DNA of 64,000 bases from Corythucha ciliata (taxonomy: Eukaryota > Arthropoda > Insecta > Hemiptera > Tingidae), in NCBI GenBank assembly GCA_038030265.1, contig CM075942.1, forward strand, positions 52,356,751-52,420,750, read 5' to 3'. The position numbers and the translations under genes are program-made. Shown piece by piece: positions 44,668-55,399 of this stretch. Below the pieces are notes generated by a model. It had not been told where the DNA came from. It did not search any database and saw only the letters and a list, made by a program, of their open reading frames with translations. Positions within the stretch are counted from its first letter, which is position 1; every line of letters starts with the position of its first letter.

Positions 44668-45471
44668 TACGCGAAGCTCCCGGTCTGAAGTGAAAGTAAT
44701 TTGCAATTTACTCGATGCTCCCCGGCAAGTTCTATCAGGCATACGCGATGATCCCCGTCGAACTCTCTTCCCCTTCCAAGGCGTTTCAAGCCTTATCAGT
44801 GATTCGGACGGACAGGCTTTCACTGATCTAGTAATTACCTTGATCAGAGCGCGATAGCATACTATTTGTATCAACAACACAATGGATCCGGCCACGTTTG
44901 TAGCATCCGGTACTCGCCGCGATCGCGATGTGCTATTGGTGGACGGTTTTAAATTTTATTACCAAAAACCGTTGGCAAATAAAATGAGTAGGTGGGTGTG
45001 TAGTGTGAGGAAGTGTAAATGCGCCGTAAAAACAATAGGAAGACAGATTGTGGATGTAGTCGGTAGTCACGACCACGACCATTCCCCAGCTCCAACGAAT
45101 CTTCTATGTCTAGCCAACAGCCACGCCATCTTTATGGATGGGACGTTCGATTACGCCGCAAAACATTTCACGCAGCTCTATACTCTACACGGGTAATTTT
45201 CAGGATTCAATTTAGAATGCTCTGAAATTTGGTAAAATAACTACTCGATATAACGTTACTTACAGACGACGCTCACAATATCCTGTGATTAAAATTAAGT
45301 TCCTACCCATGGCCGAACTGGTCTTTTGTTGCTAATACACGATAATTTATTCATGCATTCTTTGTTCACAAAGCTTCCTTATCATTGGTGACGGGGAGCT
45401 TCGCGTATATGGAGAGAAAGGAAGCGGGGAGCTTCACGTATAAAAAATCGTCTATGGGGAGCTTCGCGTAT
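44668..45471. mobile_element. MULE-related fragment with GGGAGCTTCGCGTA inverted repeats
   Basis: TACGCGAAGCTCCC at 44668-44681 is the reverse complement of GGGAGCTTCGCGTA at 45394-45407. Two further copies of the right-hand motif follow (45426-45441 with one change, and 45456-45471), spaced 33 and 30 bp. Between them lies the FLYWCH/transposase fragment. The arrangement suggests the termini of a small deletion derivative of a Mutator-like element, but the TIR is short and I found no matching 9-bp flanks, so the boundaries are inferred. Confidence 0.45.
44882..45196 (+). pseudogene. FLYWCH finger fused to the start of a MULE transposase domain, internally deleted
   Basis: The FLYWCH domain is a zinc-binding DNA-binding module common in animal MULE-type transposases. 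From the ATG at 44882 residues 17-67 show its hallmarks: hydrophobic LLVDGFKFY (18-26), W38, C40, C45, and the final HDHDH (63-67). Residues 80-104 then give the entry of the MULE transposase fold, with AIFMDGTF (82-89), whose Asp86 is the first catalytic acid, and FTQLYTLHG (96-104). In intact elements roughly a hundred residues normally separate these modules. Here only about 12 do, so an internal in-frame deletion is likely. The frame stops right after HG, so the remaining catalytic residues are missing. A possible donor (GGGTAATT) occurs at the stop, but I do not find the rest downstream. It cannot be an active transposase. Confidence 0.75.
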
Positions 45472-45519
45472 GCGCCCTGTTTGTCGAGGTTTGTGGGTAT
45501 CGTTTCCCAGCTCAGAAGG

Positions 45520-45840
45520 CCTCGACTCAAAAAGACGTGTCCACCGGGAGAGGTAGGAAGACTAGTGGACCGGGATCAGCCGAATCACACTAGTTACGGG
45601 AGAACGGCTAATAGGTTCGGAATGGTCGAGGAGTACCGGAGGGAAGAGACCAAGCTTCCACTCCGGGTTCTAGGACGGGTGTGAGGATGAAGGGATCAGC
45701 CTTCACTCTCGGACAGGTAGGTTTGGAAGCACCGAGCGGGATCAGCCGATCAGGTGCTGTGAAAGGTGGAAGAAAGGAAGTACCGGGGAGATCAGTCCAC
45801 CGAGTACCACGGCAAATGGAAGAAAGAAGCGAGACGTTTT
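45520..45840 (+). repeat. Purine-rich degenerate ~60-100-bp repeats with GGGATCAGCC
   Basis: The phrase GGGATCAGCC(G/T) occurs at about 45571, 45692 and 45740, with a variant GAGATCAGTCC near 45788. TGGAAGAAA(G)GAAG occurs near 45768 and 45818. The block is GA-rich on the plus strand and follows the GGGGAGCTTCGCGTA copies. I cannot tell whether it belongs to the MULE-related element. Confidence 0.5.
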
Positions 45841-48582
45841 GGTAGAAAAAGTCTGATTTATTTGAGCAGTTTGGGGGGTTGTCATTACAATTACTTACGC
45901 TCTATCGTATGAGAAGATTTACAAACTTTTGTCAAATGTATATGATATACTTGATGTAAATTAGAAACTTAAAATTAGAAACTAGAGCATGAATTGATTA
46001 TTTAAAAAAGATACAAGATAACAGTTGTTTTCCGCTCGGAGGCTGTGATTAGCGTGATTGCTTGGATCTTCTCTAGTCTGCCGCTTGGAGTGTAGGTGCG
46101 TAGTTCGATGAAGTTTACTTTCTTCTTCCTCCTCTGGAGGTTTGTTGGCGGTTTCAGTGGTGGAAGTGTTTTGTTCACAATATTTAATTTTGATCGTAAC
46201 ACTGTTATTTTTTTTAAATAGCAAACTCTCGTGTTCATCCCAAAAAACATGAAGAGGAAGTGCTACGTATACAGACGGCTATTGAGGATTCTGTACTCAG
46301 GTCATCCAGCAAGACGAGCCATATTGGTCCCACGTACATCGGAGAGGCCTCGTAGCGATGCCAAACGGTGTATTCCAGCCACCGAACGACCCGATATGGA
46401 TTCACGTCGAAAATTAGCTTCGACAGACCAGATAACCTGCCGGAGTGGTTGGTGCCGTACCAACTTTTTACTCCCCTTCCCACGCCATCCTTCTGAGAGC
46501 TTCCCTTCTGATTCCTTATAAAGATTATAAGCTTTTTTTTTATCTTGATAAATCTAATTAAGAATGGAAATCTGTAGCGAAGTATTCCCATTGTCCGTGT
46601 TTACAGTGCATGAGCGAGGGGCATTTTTTTCACCGAAAGGAAGCGTGACAATTGTTTGTTATTCAAGGCAACCGAAATTTTAAAAGAAATAAAAAAATAA
46701 AAAAATTGTCAAGGCAGCCCGCCTCCCGTGCATACTACCACACAGCTAGCGATTTTTTGTGTTTTTAATTTATTCGTCGGACTGATACCTTCGGGATGAT
46801 TCAGATTCTGCCAACTATATACAGTAGGTTTTTGTTCGATATCGCCCCAGATTCACTCCAAGCTTTCCAAAATACTATTTATACCCCCCCCCCCTGTTAC
46901 TCCTTCACGGCCCCTTCACCAACAACTGAAATAATCTCACCGGGGGGGGGGGGGACTTTCGAACATTAGGCAAATTGTACTCCTCCCTCTGGCTCATTCA
47001 CTTCGAACATTTTTTTTTTTTTTTTTTTCCAAAGAACGGAGTCTATAAGGCGCTAGCAAAAACAACCGTGACGGCCAGCGCAGGTGTCATGAAAGAAAGG
47101 GAATTGAGACGACCTTTTAAGAGCATCCATGACAACAAAAATTGATGTCTTAATTCAATTGGGAAAGAATTATTATATCTAACGATTTCACGCCTCACTC
47201 TCATTCTATGACCCCCCAGGGGGTCTGCAACTTTGCCTTGTCACGTTTGCGGGCTTTAAAACCTTCAGACTCCTATTAACAACTGTTTAAAAATGTACTC
47301 GCCTCCGATCCAATTTTAATATACCGAAGGTAATGTTTTAAAAATCGTTCTATTTACAGGCTCGTGTAAGGCAGGAAGGAAAATATTACATTGCGAAATT
47401 GTTCGGTAATTTTTGGGACATTATAATTGAAAGTTTAAATTGTTGCTCATCACGATACTTTCTTCAAAATCTGAATTTCATAGAAGAAAGTGATCCAATG
47501 TGCCGGGGCTGTTAATGGGGGTAGGGAGTTAGTGGGTGGGTTATTCTAACAATCTTACCATCATTACAGCCTGTCGCGCATTTAAGAAATAATTGCTCGT
47601 TTCCGACCTAATTTCCTTTCGAGCAATTTTTACTGCGAAAAAAAGAAATAATAATAAAAAAATAGAAAATCAATCTCCTGGGTAACAGATGTACCGAAGT
47701 ATATCGAACATACAACGAAGAATTCTGTAACAAGAGAATCAATGTGTCCAATCGATAATCGTCATAAATCACTCCTCCTATACAGAAGGCAGACAGGAAG
47801 GCTGAGTGATGTGGGGGAGGGAGGGGGTATTGCCTCCCAGGTTTGAAAATGCCTCCAGAAGATTAAATTGTTTATCAAAATAATAAATCGCTTTTAACGA
47901 CTCGAAAAAAAACGAGGATGGGAACTCCACTTTTCACTTTCTGTAGCAGCAGAGGGTACTGAGTCACACGTTAAATCACATTATTAAAATCCTGTTAGAA
48001 TTACTAAGAAAGTGTAGAAAAAAAAATTCGCATAAGACCAAAAAAAGCTGCTTACCCACTTTCGTATCCTTTTTTCTTTCCTTTATTTATTTTTTTGCTC
48101 TAAGTTCCGTGGGACTAAAATCCACGAAGAAAGTTAAAATCGACTACAAAACGACTGAAATCGGAGCATAAAAGCACATTGGGGTCCTCGACATCAACCA
48201 CATACAAATGAATGAGTGGGGGGGGGGGGAATAAGTTTTCACCGACTTGGATTCTCAGTGGAATGGTGAATATCTGTGAGCAGGTGCAGGATAACATAGT
48301 GGGTACTTGATTGGGGAAGTCACAGTAAGGGACCGGAGAGTACTTGGGTCTGACCCTGACTGGGATCCGGGGCAAATTTTTATAATTAAAAAGTACTGGA
48401 AGGAATAATAAACTGATTTTCATGGACTCTGTATACTGATGGTCGTCTTTAAAGTCGTCCTCCTGGAGAATCAGGAGGGAAATGAGGGAATACTTACTGG
48501 AGCGTACAGTCGCACCGGCATACCACTTTCGCTGTTATGAATATTTTTCTGCAGATCACAGGGTGGACCCAGTCACCCCTGG
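45841..48582. other. No recognisable gene
   Basis: Unique sequence with C or G runs at 46884-46894, 46942-46954 and 48218-48229 and a T18 run near 47011-47028. The overlapping frames at 46231-46521 (plus) and 46235-46591 (minus) and the minus frame at 48115-48423 show no known domain. Confidence 0.4.
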
Positions 48583-48717
48583 GGCCGTGTAGTTCGGGGA
48601 AAACTCGCATGAGGGGGTTGCTATGGCGAATTGGGGTGATAGTATCGTGAGAGGTATTCGTGATGCAGCGTCCTTGGATCCCACTTGGATTTTTTCCCGA
48701 CAACTCTAACTAGGGCA
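48583..48717. mobile_element. ~135-bp mini-element flanked by CCTGG/CCTGA, copy 2
   Basis: A relative of 37823-37949: both contain GGTTGCTATGGCG (37862 and 48617) and CCTTGGATCC(C/A)-CTTG with TTTCCCG near the right end (37909 and 48672). The left end GGCCGTGTAGTT is mirrored weakly by AACTAGGGCA. The flanks are CCTGG on the left and CCTGA on the right, again pointing to a CCTGG target. Confidence 0.6.
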
Positions 48718-48940
48718 CCTGACATTGAGTTTTTTATCGCTCCTCAAAAAAACCATGAAGTAACAGGCAGGGCCGGACTGATGGGGTGGCTACAGGAGGG
48801 TCATTTGCCCCAGGTGGCATTCTGCAGGGGTGGCTCTTGAGCTTATTCTTTATTTTTACTTAAAACTCATTATGAAGAAAATTGAGATGAACCCAAATTA
48901 TTTCCGTGCACAAGTGATGAAAGCGAAAGGCGAATTTGTG
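48718..48940. other. Short unique segment with a TE-tip-like string
   Basis: CAGGGCCGGACTGATGGGGTGG (first 20 bases from 48772) resembles tips of animal DNA-element remnants, but I could not find a partner end. Confidence 0.3.
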
Positions 48941-49185
48941 CGAGTCAAATAAATTTCGTGGGTTTGAGTTTCGGATTTTTGGTACTCACACATCCAATTA
49001 TCGCAGTCTTGCTACCTCAAATAAACCAATTTCGTCGTGCCAACTCATTTCAAAATGCAATTTCACAGGTTTGGGTCTTTGAAAATAAATAAAAACCATC
49101 CGTGGTTTCACCCCTTAGAAAGTTCTATCACCGATTTGAAACATGACGGAACACAATTCCACGCGTATTTGGGCGAAACACCCTA
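48941..49185 (-). repeat. Family B units, core on minus strand
   Basis: About seven units (AAATTTCGTGGGTTTGAG, CCAATTTCGTCGTGCCAAC, GCAATTTCACAGGTTTGGG). It is followed by a mixed stretch and then by forward A units, so the core orientation flips between 49.2 and 49.4 kb. Confidence 0.65.
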
Positions 49186-49384
49186 ACACGTGGAACAGCG
49201 CAAGTCACAGATTTTCTCATTTTTGAACACGGAACAGCCAAACTCAATATTTTTAGGAGTTTCAGCTATACGAATCGTGCACCAGTTTCATTTTTGCCAC
49301 AAAATGACCGCTCACCGTTTTCCCACCACGTTTAACGTCGGAAGTCACGGCTTTTCAAAAGATTACTGGACAGAACAACCAAAT

Positions 49385-50095
49385 TAGCATTTTCTCGATT
49401 TTTGCCGCGAATACCGTTCTTGTCGAGCAATCTGCGAAATAGCGGTTTTGCCTCAATTTTGTTATTGAAAAATCATCGAGAAACCACAAATCAGCCATTT
49501 CCCCCCAAAATTTTAGACATGAGACCCCGCATGATACCCGCTTAAGCGGGTTTTCTCAATTTTATCCGAGATTTATCGTTTTATCTTAATTTAAGGCGCA
49601 ATATTTGTGTTTTTATTTTAGCCGTAAATTTGCGCTTTATCTATATTTTAGTCACAAATTAGCGTCTTTTCTTAATTGTACCAGCGAATTAACGAATTAT
49701 CTCAGTTATAGACAAGAATTAACATTTATTCTGAATTTTAGCTGAAAATGAGAGCTTTTCTTGGATTTAGCTACAAATTAATGATTTTTTCTAATTTTAG
49801 CAGAGATTTATTGCATTCTGGCCATGAGTTATTGATTGTTCTCAATTTTAGGCACGGTAAATGTTACCTCCGTAACCGCATTCCCCCGATTTTTTTTTTT
49901 TTTTTTTTCATGGATTTTATTATTAATTTTCTCCATTTTAGCAGTGAACTGGCCCCATGAATAGTACGTTAGCGCTTTTTCTAAATTTCAGCCGTAAAAG
50001 GGCCATTATAAAATGCGCATTCGCAAATGTTTTTAATTTTAGCGTGTAATGAGTGCTTTTTTCGGAATTTCATTCCTAAATTCATTAACATAAAT
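49385..50095 (+). repeat. Family A array, core forward
   Basis: About 21 units (CGCGAATACCGTTC, CACAAATTAGCGTC then TTTTCTTAATT, AGCTGAAAATGAGAGC then TTTTCTT). A variant insert GTTACCTCCGTAACCGC near 49863 relates to the GGTCTCCATAAACCG inserts elsewhere. A T18 run lies near 49891-49908. Confidence 0.8.
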
Positions 50096-51136
50096 CCTAA
50101 AAATCCCTACTTTTAGATCTCTGCATGTGCTTTCAGCGGCCCAGGTACCCCCCCCCCCCCAATGTTGCATTTTACGCACGCTACTGATTATTACTTATTT
50201 GACGGAATTTTTGGCTTGACTTGACGGGAAAAGCAAATTGTTACTTGCGGCAATGCTGCATGAGCCCCTTCGATACTCCGCGCTGTAACTGGCTGGAGTA
50301 TGAAGCACCAACGTTCATATTTGAGCACTAACGAGTGGTTTTAGGGGTTTTCATTTTGGTTGAGTGGGATGTGTCGATTCGCCGACCTGCTTCGGAAAGA
50401 AAGTTTTCCTTTGGAAACACATGAAACGATCTGGAAATTGTAAAACTTACCCCACAGCTCGAATTAGCCCGAAACATCTAATGTATCTTCGTTTGAATTA
50501 GCTAAGTTCCCCTCCCCCTTCACTATATGCCGTACGTATAATAGGCACAATATGTACACGACTGGAAGGACCTCGCACAAAGGACGTTCCATTAAAACAA
50601 AAACTACGAAATTAACGTTTAGTGTTTAAATGGCGAATAAAGGCGCCAGTTTCGTCATTAACTTTCCCATCATTTATAAAGATTTCTTACCTATTTAATT
50701 TCCTCTCTCAAAAAGTAGTCTACATTTCCCCTCCTAAACACGCACGTTTACTTTTGTAGTCTCAAACTCAATTAATATTGGCAGAAAGGCTTTCTTTCTC
50801 AAGCTCTCACCCTCCCTCCACAACCCTTTCAGTAACTGTACATTCAACCAGGGCTACCACTTTACCTTTTTTTTATTTATTTTTTTTTTCCTATGGTAGT
50901 TTGCACCATAACAATGATAAAATCCGCGCTTTAAGTTGTACCGGAGGTACAATTATATGGGAGCGTTAGCATTGGTTCATGTGGGGTTGTTTTATTGTGG
51001 AGAACGTAATTTTCAACTGCAGGCTTTTTATTGGCTTCCGGGAAATATTTTTTGCCTCCGTGAAATCGAATTAAAAAATAAAACTGTATTCTCAGCAGAA
51101 TCCGGTTGGTGGAGTATTACCTCCGAATATTGAGAT
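50096..51136. other. Unique segment; dispersed repeat near its start
   Basis: A C13 run lies at 50148-50160. GCTTGACTTGACGGGAA near 50214-50230 is the reverse complement of text near 28412-28428, with flanking similarity over about 50-60 bp. The frames at 50778-51133 are unrecognised. Confidence 0.4.
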
Positions 51137-51186
51137 GGGTCTTGGGCGGTTGGGTGGTGCAGGGTGGGCTGGGTGGGCTCGTGGGG
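51137..51186 (+). other. Long G-quadruplex-capable tract
   Basis: Eight G-tracts of three or four (137-139, 144-146, 152-154, 162-164, 166-168, 171-173, 175-177, 183-186) with loops of 1-7 bases. It includes a GGGTGGGCT duplication. No gene is recognised on either side. Confidence 0.55.
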
Positions 51187-53755
51187 TCGAACATTGTCAT
51201 TCTATTATACAGTAATTAGCCTCTATCGCTCTATCGGTGGATGAAAGAAACCAAGATGTCCCGAAAAATCGTCTATTACATCCCGGAAAATGACAATTTA
51301 TTCGGAAAACCGGTGGGTAGGCCACAAACCTGTAGAGCGTAGCTGTGATGCGTCAAGTATCGTTTTATTTCTTCGGAAATGACCAGAATAAGGCGTGTGC
51401 AATATTAGTAGGCCTTGCAATTTAAGGATGCTCCATAAAAATTTTTATTTGTATTAATAAATTAACAGTTTTATGTGAAAAATGAAATGTTTAGCTCCTG
51501 TAATGGGGATTATTAGTCGGAAAACTGTCAATTATACTCTGGAAGTAAGGGTATCGCACGCCTTTGAACAGGGCAGTACCTTCTCTATACATATTTTCTC
51601 TATACAGTAAAAAACTGTATACTAATCTACTGCAAAATTGTCCGTTTGATATAGCATTAAGCTGATTTTGCCCTAGAAACTTGTATTTTAGGCTGGTTAG
51701 CCTATCCCAATCCGTCTCAATGTTATACTACAAACCTGCACATCTCAACTGTATTGAGACATACTGCCCATCACTCATCGTTGCGCGGAAGTAACCGTAT
51801 GTGACTCCATCGTTGCAGAGCACAATGAGTGTTCTAGTTTTGTTATTTTTTGACGATAAAAAAAAACAAAAAACACCCTCGCGCAGTTTGTTTGGATGTT
51901 TTGACACGCGGGGGTTTTGTGCTTTTGTACGGCTGTTTCGTCACTAAATGGAAAACAGGCTCCGTGTTTTCTTTATCCTTTCAAACATAACGTACGCCAG
52001 CCCCCCCCCCCCCTATACACACCATAACCCCAACAAATGGTCATCTTTAGACACAGAAATCTCGGTTTTTTTCCTCTCTCCACCGGACTATGTACCTTCT
52101 TTGATGCAACATTCAATCTGCATACCGCGGTCCCTTACGCAATGTATGGGACTCGCAAGAAAACTGTCGTGTCTAGCGTTCGCTTACGTGTGCACTAGCA
52201 TTCGGTCTTTTTTATTATTCCATACTACAGCTTCCCGCTTTTGTGTCTTTTTAAGGAACCGTTTTTTAATAGAAATGTCTGTAGTTTCTTTTGTTTTCCC
52301 ATGTATAGTTTCTTGAAACACATACGAGAGCGCGTCACCTTTCACTTGGAATCTCACTAATTGGGCAGCAAAACTCAATAAAATTATGTAGTCATAGGTG
52401 AGGGACGTTAAAGTTCATTCATAAGTGCAAAATAGTGACCTTTGTCCCGTCATCGCCTGAATCATCCGTCCCTTGCATAACTATTACCATAGCACCGTGA
52501 GGCCATGGGTCGTGATTTCAATTACGTTGATCTCTAAAGTACGTTTTACTAGAATATTTCAGTGAAAATGTGTGTAAAATAAAAAAAAAAAAAATGGTGT
52601 AGTCATCGGATAGAGAGGGGCTAAGTGATCTTTGGCCGAGAACGCACTTCCCGGGTCGCGACCCCCCCCCCCTTTATCACACGCCTTTTTTGAATCACCT
52701 ATGTTATAGAGATGGCTAAATATAGTGTTTTTTTAAATAGCCCTGGAGGGTTATTTGAAGCTCATTTTGTTACTCGTGGAGTGAAAACGGGGCCATTTAG
52801 AGCCGCAAAAGAAGCATTTAGCAAGGAGTTTCCGCGTAAGGGTCGTGGCACACTTTTCAACGCACAGAAAAAATTGCATTTTAATCGAGATTTTTTTTTT
52901 CTTTTTTTTCACAAATATTTGTAGAAAACAGGTGGGAAGGAACGGCTTCCGGGGTATGCATTACAAAAAAAATAAATAAAAAGCTGGAGGTTGAGGAACG
53001 GCCTTCAACCATGAGTTGCTCCTTCACAGGCTACAGAATAAAGTGCATTATGTAAATTAATCGATCTCCCTCCCGTGTTTAACATTTCACAGGTTACTTT
53101 CTCGGGTGATGGAAGTTGTGCAGGGAACATGAAGGAAGTATTTAATTAATTCCATAATTTATCAATTTACTTGTGCCCATCCATTGGTGTTTTAATGGTT
53201 ATCTTGTCAACTAAAATGAATTAATTTGGGAGTTACAATCAATAAACGTCGCCTGGTTTGGTAAAGGAGTGTCCCGAGGCGTCTTTAGTGAGTGGCTGCT
53301 CTGTCACGTCAATTCGCCATACAGAGTTTTCACTTTCTGTGGCGTGGAAACTGTGACTTCGTGCACAGATCGATGCTTCTCTCAAGTCAAATAGTGCGGG
53401 GGGGGGGGGGTGATCGGAGGTGGACGATAGATCCGTGGACCATCATTGACACCCATAGTTACATTTACTAGAGGTCCTTCTGTATAGGAAGGACTTTATA
53501 CTTTATAGTTTGTGGTCCTACGGTCTTTCGGGATCCTCCAAACGACCCTAAAAGGTACGTGTGCCTAAAACCTGCTGTACTTTTGGAAGACAACACAAAA
53601 GCAAAAGACAAGTTTGCTTCCAAAGCAAATATAGTATACTTTCTAAATTAGAACAAGGGCGTAGCGAGGACGGGGCAATCTTTGAACCCGCGAAAGCCAT
53701 ACTCGCTAACCGTCAAGTTATTTACCTAATCAAACTTGCTAATTAACAATAAAAC
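51187..53755. other. No recognisable gene
   Basis: C or G runs lie at 52001-52013, 52672-52682 and 53399-53410. The 122-codon plus frame at 51948-52316 includes the C13 run (poly-Pro) and several Cys/Phe-rich stretches but no domain I recognise. CCCGGGTCGCGACC just before the 52.67-kb C run resembles the hAT sub-terminal motif at 33.7 kb, without the rest of an element. Confidence 0.4.
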
Positions 53756-53890
53756 GTAACATTTTTGTCTTTCAAAACCACAAAATCTGTGAATTTTGCC
53801 AGAGAAACGTATTTTACACGTCAAAAAAATGTGATTTTTCGTAAGGTACTGTAAATTTTGGCCAAGAAACCGGCAAAGTCACTTGGAAAC
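53756..53890. repeat. B/E-like units, short
   Basis: Three or four diverged ~32-bp units (AATTTTGCCAGAGAAAC, AATTTTGGCCAAGAAACC). Assignment to B or E is uncertain. Confidence 0.4.
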
Positions 53891-54099
53891 TGACATTTTT
53901 GCCTCCGCTCCCCCTCAACGAGGTCCGACCATTCAAGAAGACAAATTCAAACTAGGACCCCAGAACTTGTTTGGTTTGATCAGTGGTGGATCTAGGACTT
54001 TAACTTGGCTTCCACCATAAATCTAATCTACTCTTTGTTTGTATGAAACAATGTTCCAGTCATTTTGTCAATTATGTTTCCACGTCATCTTCCTGTACC

Positions 54100-54845
54100 C
54101 ACGAATTAGTGTTTTTTCTCAATTTCAAGCTCACATCAGAGCTTTTTCTCCATTTTATAGTCTTCACTATTTTCTCCATTACTGGCGCGAATTAGGTACC
54201 GCGTTTCCTAAATTTTAGCAGCGGATTTTCTCGATTTGATCCACGAATTGGTCTTATGGTCTTTTTCGCCCCAATTGCGAATGAGCACATTTTCTCAATT
54301 TTACAGACGTTAATTAATCCCTAATTTTAACTATGCGGATTAGCGGATAGTTTTAGCGGATTTTCTCAAAATCTGAGAATTAGCGTTTTTTTTTGTTTTC
54401 TTTTCTTTTCTTTTTTCAAATTGTTCCGCGACTAAGCGTGGGTTTCCATTTTAGCTGCTAATTTATAAGCGCTTTTTGCCAACTATAGCCACGAATTTAA
54501 GCTTTTCTCCACCGTGAATTGGCGTTTTTCTAAATTTTAGCACCACACTTAGCATTTTAGCAGTACATTAGCACAGCTAATTAGTGTATTTTCACAATTT
54601 TACGAGCGAAGGAGCTCTACATCTTAATTTTAGCCGTGAATTACCGATTTTTTCACTTTTATTTTTGTAAATTAACGCTTTATCTCAATTTCAGTCACAA
54701 TGTTGCTCTACAAAACACGAATTGTCGTTAGTCGATCCTCCTGAGCGATGGATTGTGATTTTTCCCAATTTTTTAGCTGTGAACTAGCGCTTTTTCTCAA
54801 ATATGGTCGCTAATTAGTGTTTTTCTCATGTTTTTTTTCTTCACG
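54100..54845 (+). repeat. Family A array, core forward
   Basis: About 24 units (CACGAATTAGTG then TTTTTTCTCAATTTC, GCGAATTAGGTACCGCG, CACGAATTTAAGC then TTTTCTCC). It passes directly into family E near 54850. Confidence 0.8.
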
Positions 54846-54849
54846 AATC

Positions 54850-55335
54850 GACCCTTTTTGGCTATTCCAAAAGCGCCAAATGTCTACGAAATTTTTAGTT
54901 TCGGGTCGGAATATTTCAAAAATTTATGGTGCTAATTTTCCAAAAATTTTAAGTTTCGAGCCTTTTTATTATTGGTCAATAAACCCGGCCACGACATCGC
55001 TTGAAGTCTGGCACGAAGAGTCTAATGAATTATCAATTTTTGGGCAGAGAATTCGCGAAATTGCTAGTTTCGGGTCTTAATTTTCGCGATATTGTAATTT
55101 CCTGGTCTATTTTCGCAACAATTGCAAATTTCGTTGGCTTTTTCTATTCACCGTAACATTAAGATACATTAAGATTAGTAATTGCAATATTTATATATAA
55201 ATTTGTAAGCTCGCACGTTCAGGTGCTAATTTGAGCGAAATCACAAGTTTATTGGCTTAATATACACGAAATTTACGGTTTCAGGCCTAAATTTAAGTAA
55301 AATTGAAACTTAAGGGTCTTATCTGGTAACAGTCG
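54850..55335 (+). repeat. Family E ~31-bp array
   Basis: About 14 units of CGCGAAATTGCTAGTTTCGG then GTCTTAATTTT. Good copies lie at 55050-55100 and 55103-55130. The unit shares TCTYAATTTT and CGCGAAATT with family A, so E looks like a branch of the A family. The plus frame at 54817-55080 runs through the array. Confidence 0.7.
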
Positions 55336-55362
55336 ATCTCGGTCAGTATTATCAATCAGCAA

Positions 55363-55399
55363 TTAACAAGATTGGTCCTTTACATTATATTGCCATGCA
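55363..55399 (+). repeat. 37-bp perfect direct repeat, copy 1
   Basis: The segment starting TTAACAAGATTGGTCC and ending ATTGCCATGCA occurs again unchanged at 55886-55922, 523 bp away start to start. Perfect identity among such diverged sequence implies a recent event. Confidence 0.9.

Noticed and set aside
51948..52316. 122-codon plus-strand frame
   Set aside because: Contains a poly-Pro stretch from a C13 run, has no domain, and no supporting context.
52650..52682. Second hAT-type end (GGGTCGCGACC)
   Set aside because: Only the sub-terminal motif is present. No CAGTG tip and no partner end could be found.
53986..54015. CAGTGGTGGATCTAGG string as a transposon tip
   Set aside because: Resembles tips seen in animal DNA elements, but no opposite end or flanking duplication was found.
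54817..55080. 87-codon frame
   Set aside because: Lies within the family E array.
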